Shown here one piece after another: positions 56,701-64,000 of a stretch of DNA of 64,000 bases. The position numbers and the translations under genes were made by a program. The stretch comes from Effrenium voratum (taxonomy: Eukaryota; Sar; Dinophyceae; Suessiales; Symbiodiniaceae), in NCBI GenBank assembly GCA_963377175.1, contig CAUJNA010000599.1:62001-126000 (forward strand), in the 5' to 3' direction. Position 1 is the stretch's first letter; every line of letters starts with the position of its first letter. The notes beneath the pieces are model-generated. The model had not been told where the DNA came from. It saw only the letters and a program-made list of their open reading frames with translations, and did not search any database.

Positions 56701-58772
56701 CTCAAATTCACTTCTGCACATCTGGGCATGCAACAAGTTGGCTACTTCATATGCAGATAACGCTGCCCAAGCAAAAGAACATGAGCGACCAATTCTTCCA
56801 GGACACTAGCAAGAAAAAATGTCAAACGGCAGCCCGAAAGCCCTAAAAGAGAAATCAATATATAAATCTGGTTGGGCCTGTGCCAACTGAAGGAACCTAC
56901 CCAGCAGCATGAACTCAGGCTGGCTATGGCTAAGGCAAGTGCATGTCCCTAAGCTTCTCCGATTTTTCCAAGGCTTCTCTTCAGGGGTATGGCTTTGGGG
57001 TGTACTTACAGGTTTGCCCTTGGAGAAGCACACTATATAGCGCTTGTCTGCTTCCTGTGGGAGGCACGCAAATCTAGTCTTTTATTTGCAGCACGGGGCG
57101 GCGCTTGTTGGGTTTGGTGATGCCTTCGATGCTTCAGGGGGTAGGAATTTCAATTCGGGACCCTTTGGCGGAATTGACGGGTGGGATGTATGTCCAGTTA
57201 TCTTCGAAGGTTGCCAGAGCTACACGAATTGTTTCCCTGGCGCTCCCCATTTCGCTTGATCAACTGGGCTATCTTCAATATAACCCAGAAATGAAGTGGT
57301 GGTTTCAAGGCAAACCATCCCAACGCGGTAAATTGGGTTGATCAGAGTGGAGGAGTTACCAATCAACATCCAAAACCCACATTGGGGGGGACATCATTGC
57401 AAAGAGGACCCTTTTCGCAAGGTAAGGATGAGATCTGCAAGTTGGCAATCACTTTTTACCTCACTGAAATGCGATCATTCTGCGCAACGCAGTTTCAAGA
57501 TCAAGTTGGATGGATTATGATTTTCCACCACCTGCATCCAGGTTCAACCCGACCTCCAACCGCCCCGACCGCTCCTAGGCCGCTGGACCTCAAAAACTTC
57601 GGGCTCTGGGCTGCTCTCAGATGACCAAAGGACCCAACGTCTACCCTTTTGGGGCCACCATTGGCCAAAAAGGGGAAACTCAACTGACTCAACTGACTCA
57701 ACTGACTCAACTGACTCAACTCACTTCCGATCGAGTGGGTTGGTCAGAAAAACGTAACGAAACATTATAATATTTACCAGCCAAAACGCTTGAAGTCCAG
57801 GAAGGAAAAAGGTGAACAGGCGGATTCGCTTTGGGCAAGCATTTGGATCTTTAACCCACCTTGTTTCAAGTTGTGATTGTGCTTGGTTGAAAATGATGGG
57901 GGGATTGTGCCATCGAAAGTGGCCTTGTGTGTGGGTGTGTGTGGGCGTCTCTGCGTGGTTGTTTTGACGGTCTCTTTCTGGGCTGGTTTCAAACAGAAGC
58001 AAGGGAAACACCCACCACAATGGGCGGCCCCCTGCTTTAAGACACATTATTAATTGGGCGGATCTTTAACTTTTAGCTTTTAGTTGGAGCAGGCAATGGC
58101 CACAAAGGTTTTAACAACTTTTGTTTCAAGGTAAGCTGGAACTGTTTGTTTTGCTAGTTTCATGCTCACCCCTAAGTCTAGCATGTAGATCCTTCATTGT
58201 CGCATCTGGATTCTAGCAAAGGAAAAAGTCTTGCGGGAACCCCGGAATGTGGAACACGTCCTACTCATAGGCAAGAGGGCCACCCACAAAAGTGGGGATT
58301 TCCATTCCCCCCATCAGAATCAACCAGGGGCTTTTTTTTCCAGGGTGAAGATTAAGATGCTCGCCGGCCTTTACCCAGAAACATGTCTTCTCAGGGGACC
58401 CCCCCCCGCCAAATTGGCCATGATTGTTCTGCTAAGTGGTGGTTTTTCTGTTAAGTGTCCCTCGAAAACAACGTGCAACCACAACAAAAACAACTGGTAC
58501 CCTCCAAAAACAACTAACTAACCCCCATCCCTATAGTGCTTGTTTCTTTTTGTCTGTTGGCCCCCCTTTAGGAACACACACACACACAAAAAAAAGAAAA
58601 AAAAAACTGGTGCCCTCCAAACATTCCGACAGACCCATTTTGGTGCATCGCCCCCGCCAAATCCCCCCGCCTCGGCCGCCATGGACACCCGCCGCGTCCG
58701 GCGCTCCGCACGCTCCACTTGCTCCGCTAGCTCCAGCAGCGTGCCCAGGCGCGCCAGCTCCGCGTCCGCCAT
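38796..58772 (-). CDS. Single-domain voltage-gated cation channel with EF-hands
   Basis: Forms a voltage-gated Na+/Ca2+-type pore in a membrane; subunits of this size normally tetramerise. Exons: 58772-58671, 57615-57554, 55902-55815, 54918-54798, 54527-54460, 54210-54156, 52929-52862, 52291-52241, 51257-51211, 50327-50230, 47852-47780, 47505-47392, 46055-45983, 45504-45474, 44674-44585, 43691-43610, 41622-41499, 40538-40500, 38945 to about 38796. The first 18 total 1386 nt, 462 codons in unbroken phase. Order: N-terminal helix, S1 (DVITGVVIVVDLILTC), S2 (LALYMTELVAVIIV), S3 (WYLLDTFIVLSGLV), S4 (LRTLRVRIMRLFRLFRK), S5 (CWSFLFCFVVMTSWAML), CDFC turret, pore VVAGDSWGQ, S6 ending NLVVAVVVDTF, canonical EF loops DGDGDGNLSWDE and DHNTDGTVDPEE around a degenerate one, then a basic Gly/Ser-rich linker. 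Calcium probably tunes gating. Donors: 5 GT, 10 GC, 3 GA. The Ala-rich tail towards 28.5 kb is possible but unlinked. Confidence 0.88.
38960..42120. repeat. Dispersed duplicate pair, about 40 bp identical
   Basis: GTTGCGGACCCTTGAGGGGT and the next 20 bases occur at about 38961 and 42041, each followed (directly or after 39 bp) by CTTAGTCTCA(G/A)GCCAACCCGG. The second copy has an A-rich insertion between the two parts. Both lie in or next to introns of the channel gene. Confidence 0.8.
42176..42250 (+). mobile_element. tRNA-like SINE, copy 2
   Basis: CTTCCTCTAATTGGTGGTTTGG start, then the B-box GGTTCAAATCC at about 42238. The A-box region is diverged. Same strand as copy 1. Confidence 0.5.
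42505..42632. repeat. Inverted repeat, MITE-like
   Basis: ATCTGGGTGAATTAT near 42511 and ATAATTCACCCAGAT near 42611 are exact reverse complements with similar flanks (TCATATT, ATTATG). The arms of about 20 bp enclose about 80 bp. No target-site duplication was identified. Confidence 0.6.
45532..45603 (+). mobile_element. tRNA-like SINE, copy 3 (truncated)
   Basis: AATTGGTGGTTTGGCGGTTA with an intact A-box-like TGGCGGTTAAGG and the following CCCTCTGCAAGAACCAGG; the B-box is lost. Intronic, antisense to the channel gene. Confidence 0.45.
47895..49192. repeat. Dispersed GAGCTCGTT(C)TACC repeats
   Basis: A short element with CATGGTGAGCTCGT(T/C)(A/C)TACCC lies at about 36868 and 41970, with variants at 47905 and 49155. 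It is often preceded by GGACC. Its recurrence in channel-gene introns points to an old dispersed repeat; length and ends are unclear. Confidence 0.45.
52801..52845. repeat. (GGATCCATCC)n microsatellite next to the S4 exon
   Basis: Four and a half copies of a 10-bp unit start 17 bp inside the intron that follows exon 52929-52862 of the channel gene. The unit contains GGATCC palindromes. Confidence 0.9.
52998..53165. repeat. GGAACTCTAAAA short tandem repeat
   Basis: About ten imperfect copies of a 13-bp GGAACTCTAAAAG word with GGGAAACC(A)AA variants, purine-rich, in the channel-gene intron before the S4 exon. Confidence 0.85.
57680..57725. repeat. (CTCAACTGA)n microsatellite
   Basis: Five copies of a 10-bp CTCAACTGA(A) word in the channel-gene intron between exons 58671 and 57615. 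Confidence 0.85.
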
Positions 58773-59198
58773 GGCGCATCCGCTCCTCACAAAAAAGCGA
58801 GAAGCAAACCGAGCAATCGGCCCCTTTGTGGATGGTGTCAAAAGAAAACCAAAAGGAAACCCCCTTGAGGGTGCCCAATGTTGAGAACCCAAGGAAAGCA
58901 ACAAGATCCCCCTCCCAATTTTGAGAACCTTGACAAGGCCCACCAAAAATAGGGGCTGATTCCTCTTCCATTCTTTTCAGCCATCGTTCTGTCATGAAAC
59001 CCGCCATTTCCCCGGGTTTTTTGGTGGCTTTCTAGAAAGAAGGATCCCTGGAAAGAAGTCCCTTTCAAAAAACACACCCAAAGGTGGCTACACTCAACCA
59101 GAGAGTGAAGACATAAATTGCAGTTGTTCAAAAGTTGGGCATCTCGGATTCTTGTTTGCCACTTGAGAACTAAAAGGACGCCAACCATTTTAGACCTT

Positions 59199-59275
59199 AT
59201 CAACTTCCCTCTAATTCGTGGTTTGGGGCGGGGTTCCCATTTACCCTCTACAAGAACCAGGGCTTCAAACCTGAA
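59199..59275 (+). mobile_element. tRNA-like SINE, copy 4
   Basis: CTTCCCTCTAATTCGTGGTTTGG, then TTCCCATTTACCCTCTACAAG as in copy 1 and a degraded B-box (GGCTTCAAACC). Lies upstream of the channel gene start. Confidence 0.5.
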
Positions 59276-60912
59276 AGCTCAGGTATGACTCGACATACCA
59301 AAAACCCCAGCCGTTGCAAAAAACTCCCCGCCACCCCACAAACAAAATGGCCACGGGCCAAGATCCTTTCGATTTGCCTGTCCCAATCAAAAGGCTCCTA
59401 AAAAAGATGCACCAAGATTTAGAGACACCCTCACCAGCTACAGGCAATCATACTGGACGTTTGGCCAATCACCCACCTAAAGTAGGGACTTGACCAGCAG
59501 TGCATTGTAGAAAACATCAGCCATTTCCGGGATGACTCGTGTCCATTGTCCATGAGGATGTGTAAATAAGAAAGTGGTTTGGCCCTCGTGGGAAATTGAC
59601 GGCGTGCCCCACGCACCCGCCAAATTGAGCATAGACTAAAGGACATTTTGACCGAACTTCAAATGGAGCGGAGGTCTCTAAACCAAAGAGAAACCCAACT
59701 AACAGCGTGCAAAAAGGGCAACACCAGCTGTTTTTGGGTTGCAAAAAGAAGGGAACCAGCCAAAAATGAAACCTCCACAAATGCATACAGGAAACGATGC
59801 CGGTAAACCTGGTTTCTTGTCAGATCGATGCGTGGTTGGATGTTTTCTGTTCGGCTAGCGCAGTTCTTGGTGCTTTCGACACCCACCCACTCCCGCTACC
59901 TGCCACTGAGGCTCCCCTTAGGAGAGAGACACTCCAAGGCCGACCTCCGGGCCTGTCCCAGTCGAACTCGGGACCCACGAAGCCCCGAGGCGCGGAAAAG
60001 ATCAACCACCAACGCCCACCTTTCCAGAAAAAAAAAGAAGAAAACAACTCGGAGTCAATGGCTTCACCAGCAGCCGTGCTTTTGTTTGTGTGTATGCGTG
60101 TCTTAAACTCATTGCCTTTGGTTTGTACGCATTGGACGAGTGTCAGTACTACTTTTGTTTGTGCCCATGGCCTCCTGGCCGGGGCAGAACTTGGGCCGAA
60201 ACAGCTTCAGTGACAGAGATGCCGCGGTCAAACGTCTTGGGTGGGACATGGCCACGGTTCCCTTTGAGGGAATCTGTAGATGGGTCGTCTAAAATTGATG
60301 ACCATCTCAGCAAGTATGGTTCTCCCATGGAACATCTGTAAATCAGGGCGCCCTTTTTGGATTGTTGCGAAGGAACCTCCACTCTCTCCCACCCAACATG
60401 GATCCCACCAAAGGGTCCCTGCTGCGGTGCACGCCAGCACCCCTAGGCGGCATTTTTTGGGGCCACTTAGGACTTGTCCTTTGCGGAAGCTTCGCACTCC
60501 AGCCAGGTTGCCTAATCCAAGGGTCTGCTCCGATAACAATCCACTCACCTGCACACTAAGAGGGGCCCAAAAGCGCTCCCTCCCCAAGAAATGATAGCTT
60601 TCTGGGAGGTCCATGTTAGTCTCCAGGGGAGGGAACTAAGGGAACTGAAGGAGTGCATCATGTTGAGATACAGCCAGATTCCATTCCCCTTGCAGCACCC
60701 CAATTCCAACACGATCCCTCAAACTGAATGGGAAACTAGAAGTTTAAACTTTTCGAGGGTTGCCTTGCCGTTGCCCAAAGACTTTGAAAGACCAAATTAG
60801 GTCGGGGCCTCTTCCGCCGAATTTGTAAGTTACTTGAGTAGTGTTTTTCTCTAGTAAAGGATGCCCTGTTAATTGGGGACACCCCATCAAGAAAACCAAC
60901 CAAAGGTTATCA

Positions 60913-60975
60913 ACCAAGAGCTCACCAGCCTCTGCTGCCTCGGGCTGCGTGCTGGGTTCCGTCACATTCGCCTGC
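60913..60975 (-). CDS. Exon candidate, Glu/Ala-rich
   Basis: Between GGGCGCAG and a GTGAGCTC donor the minus strand reads ANVTEPSTQPEAAEA. Composition is exon-like but no neighbour joins it in phase. It could belong to the next gene upstream of the channel gene. Confidence 0.35.
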
Positions 60976-61749
60976 GCCCAACTTGCCCAAGGACTCTGGT
61001 GAGGGATGGGGGGCCCAATGGGGGGTGTTGGGCGTTGCCGATTCCATACTCAGGCGGGCGACTGGCGGGGGATTCCAGTTGATAGCTCAGACCTTCCGAG
61101 AGGCGAGGGCCATCCCTTCGCATGGCCCACGGAACGCGGAGCCCCAACTTGGCTGAAGCGGGGGGAAGAACATGCTCTCAATACAAAGCGGACCCCCTTA
61201 CCCCTTCCTAGACCTCAGGAGCCAACAACAAGTACATATAAAGGTTGCCGGTTGTTCACACAAAACATGCTTGAAACTGAAGTTCAGATTCTTTGCATGT
61301 CGTGAGCATCACCTCATCAAAGGGAAGTCAACCAACATTGGCACCCAGCAACTGGCATCCAAAACGCCCGAAAAGGAAACTCCTTGCAGGACCCCGAAAG
61401 AACTTTGGCGCGGCTGGACCTCACATGGCTCACATGGCCTCCAAAAATTGGAAGGAAGGCAAAAGCTGGGCATTCCAGTGCAAAACTACGTTTTTGCTGG
61501 TCTTCAGCGGGTATGAACTATCCTGTGCTAGCTTGCTTCAGGGAATTCCTTCGCCTTTCAGTCACAAAACCCTTCAAAAATCTGTCTGACTGAGAGGGCT
61601 TAAGGGAACCAAAAAGGTACCATTTCCGGTCCATTCGTGGGCTCTGGAAAGGAAAGCACGCAGACACCAAAGGAAAGCAAGCAGAAACCAAAGGAAAACC
61701 CAAAATCAAGGGAAAACCAAAGGGACACGAAAGGGTGCAACCAACTCCC

Positions 61750-61805
61750 GGCAAGTAGCAAGCGTCGCCTCTGGTGGCGCCTCTGGATCATTGCCCTGCG
61801 CCGGG
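61750..61805 (-). CDS. Exon candidate, Pro/Glu/Ala-rich
   Basis: After CCCGGCGCAG the minus strand reads GNDPEAPPEATLATCR. Short, GC-rich, unlinked. Listed with the candidate at 60913 as possible parts of a further minus-strand gene. Confidence 0.3.
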
Positions 61806-61809
61806 CTTT

Positions 61810-64000
61810 GCCGTGACATGGTGGGTTTCTCCTTTGGTTTAGCTTCAAACTTGTCCGCAGCTTGAGGAAGCCGCAACCACCCAAAAAAAAAAACAAAAAC
61901 TTGGGGGAGCCGTGTTTCAAAGGAAAGCCGGTGATGAAACGGGACAGAGCTCCTTCCGGATGGTCGGAAACCAAGGCCCCACCAACAAAGCAACATGCTG
62001 ATTGAAGGCTTCTAAAACTGGCCTGGATCGGTAGAGGCATGTCTCCTCTCCTGTCTGGAATGCTCACTTCTGGGATCGGTGGGAACGGCGAACCGGGCCT
62101 TCTGCGCACCAGGATGCCCGCCCAAAAGTTGCAAGCAAGCCGTCAAAATTTCCAAAATGCTCCAAGGAAGGCGCATCGTGTCCGGTTTGGCCTTTCGGCC
62201 CTGAACGCGTGCCACACGACACCGCGGGCCATTGCGCAGGCTTGGCAATAGGCTTCTGAAGCCACCCCATTTGCCCAGGAAGCCAAGCCAAGCCGCCTGT
62301 GGTTCTCAAGAAGAGGTTCAGTTAAGGGACGCTTCAGGTGCGGGAACACCCACCCTGAGTCTGAGCCACATGTGGCTTGGAGTAGGGTTAAACCGCCCGT
62401 CACCAAAATGAACACGCGCACGGTCCCTTTACACCCGATATTTTGGGCTGGCTTAGAGGGAAGCAACAAGGAAAACCACTAACTTTGGGTGTCCCTACTG
62501 CCATAACCAAAATGCGCGCCTTTCATAGCTGATTTCTGGGCAGTCTGGCACCAAGATGGAGGGCAAAGGCGCATTGGATCTTCAAAGCTCAGCCAAAACC
62601 CATGGCAAACCTGTACAAAGGGCGCTTTTTGATGCCCGAGGATCCGCAAAATGCGTGTTTGCATAAGCTGAGCCTATTTCTTCAGCCTTGTCAACTATGA
62701 GCGTGTTTATTCCGTTTTTTTTTTTTTTTTCTCGGGGGGGAGGCAGATTGCAATTTGAACCTGATTTTGGGGATGACGGCAAGGAGTGGCTCAACTTCTT
62801 GGTCGCCTTGGCTTTTTCATGCAACTGGCCAAGTTCACCCAGCTGGCCAAAGAGACAGGAGGGATGCTGCTAGCATCGTGCAACGGCACAGGCCTGGAGT
62901 CCCAAAGCCTTTTTTTTTAAGTAGACACCATTCCCTTGTAGCTATGTATGGGGCGGGGGGTATGATTGAAATAATACGAAACGTTCAAACAAGCTTGCCA
63001 TTTGGCAGGTACCCCAGGGTTGTAACAGTAGACACCATTCCCTTGTCGCTACGGGGAGGGGGGGGTGGTTTTAACCCACAACAACACCTAACCTCCGCAC
63101 CCATTGGTTGAACCCACCCGGAAATTCGTGCCAAGGGAAACAAATGGTAATTGTATACAACGGCCCTCCCATGGATTTGGACCAGGCCCCGTCCCTGTAT
63201 AAGGGGGAAAGGATAGGATGACAACTGTAAAGAAAGCCCGACATTCCCCGCCCGGTCCGAGAGAATCCACGCCTGCGTCATGCCATGCAATGCCCCAAAG
63301 GGGGCAAATGCAGGCTTGGGCCCATCGCTTGACGCGGCACGCACGCTGGGTTTGTGGAAAGCTGCAACTTCACTTTGCGCGGGGACACGTCCCAGTGACA
63401 CCAGCCACTGAAAGTAATTGGTTTTTTAAGCCAAGCTCCCAAAAAACAAAAAAGGGGTTTTGCCTACTTTCCTTTCGACTGTAGCTGGATTCTAAGGGTG
63501 GGTCCAACTCGTAGGCCTTGCGTGCTGTGCCCCCCCCCCCCCGGTTTTTGCCGCACTGTTTGTAGGTCGGCTGCCCACTTACCATAACCAGGAGCAAAGA
63601 ACACGCGCCTCCTGCAACCCGGTGTCCCACAACATGTCTCGTCTCAAAACCCTTCCCTGGGTGATTACAAACCCTAGTTGCACGGAATACTCTAGTTGGG
63701 AGTAAACACATAGACCATATTGCGGAGAATAGAAGCAAGCATTTTACAATGGAGGTGAACTTGGGGGTAACTTGGCTAACTCCCTCGCTTTGTCGCGGAA
63801 GAATGGCCAGTGACCCTGGTGAAAAAAGGAAACCAGTTCTGTTTGGAGTTGAGCACTTTTAGTCAGGGGTCGCTGTATTTCCCTACGGTTCATCAAGTTG
63901 CTGGTGGTGTCCCTTTCAATCGCCACTTTTGGAGGGAAAAAACAAAACACTTTCGATGCGATCCGGATCGCAAAAAGCGGAGTTCGAGGATGCTGCGTCT
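61810..64000. other. Right edge of the window without supported gene
   Basis: Only short frames, homopolymer runs (T at 62717, C at 63531) and a duplicated phrase GTAGACACCATTCCCTTG(T)(A/C)GCTA at about 62922 and 63029. A possible exon near 63255-63375 (minus) is too weak to call. Confidence 0.35.

Overview
The window looks like nuclear DNA of a dinoflagellate alga. I infer this from several things read directly in the sequence. Short GC-rich exons are separated by long repeat-filled introns. Splice acceptors usually read AG followed by G. Many splice donors must be GC or GA rather than GT for the reading frame to continue. The protein families (a divergent C-5 DNA methyltransferase, a single-domain voltage-gated channel with EF-hands, and a large unnamed family that I recall from dinoflagellate predicted proteomes) fit the same group. 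All genes I can support lie on the minus strand, as in the unidirectional gene arrays known from dinoflagellates. Exon models below were built by hand from open frames, splice motifs and phase continuity; no transcript or database evidence was available.

Layout from left to right (each gene is transcribed right to left). 1-856: 3' part of an acidic repeat protein with tandemly duplicated small exons, cut by the window edge. 883-1400: tandem repeat. 2043-7780: eleven-exon gene for a protein of about 790 residues with a CxxC/CxxC N-terminus and a cupin-like C-terminus; an exon-like stretch at 1859-2029 follows its stop and may link it to the acidic gene. 8255-9090: CA-rich satellite. 10519-10999: small membrane protein gene. 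11.2-14.8 kb: repeats only, including a 1.85-kb inverted satellite array. 15047-18096: DNA methyltransferase-like gene. About 19.8-28.05 kb: a large gene of an unnamed dinoflagellate family, with TG satellites in one intron. 28.1-33.8 kb: a GGTGTT minisatellite, then six tandem copies of a roughly 0.88-kb unit carrying exon-like segments. 34-58.8 kb: a voltage-gated cation channel gene of more than 19 exons, less than 8% coding, with introns full of dispersed repeats. 58.8-64 kb: no convincing gene, only a few exon candidates.

The genes do not form an obvious pathway. The common theme is structure: tandem duplication of exons or exon edges recurs in at least four genes, one intron is bounded by a 23-bp direct repeat, and non-GT donors outnumber GT donors in the best-resolved gene. 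The channel gene is the strongest functional call: complete S1-S6, an S4 rich in arginine, a GDSWG pore and two canonical EF-hand loops join in one continuous frame over 18 exons.
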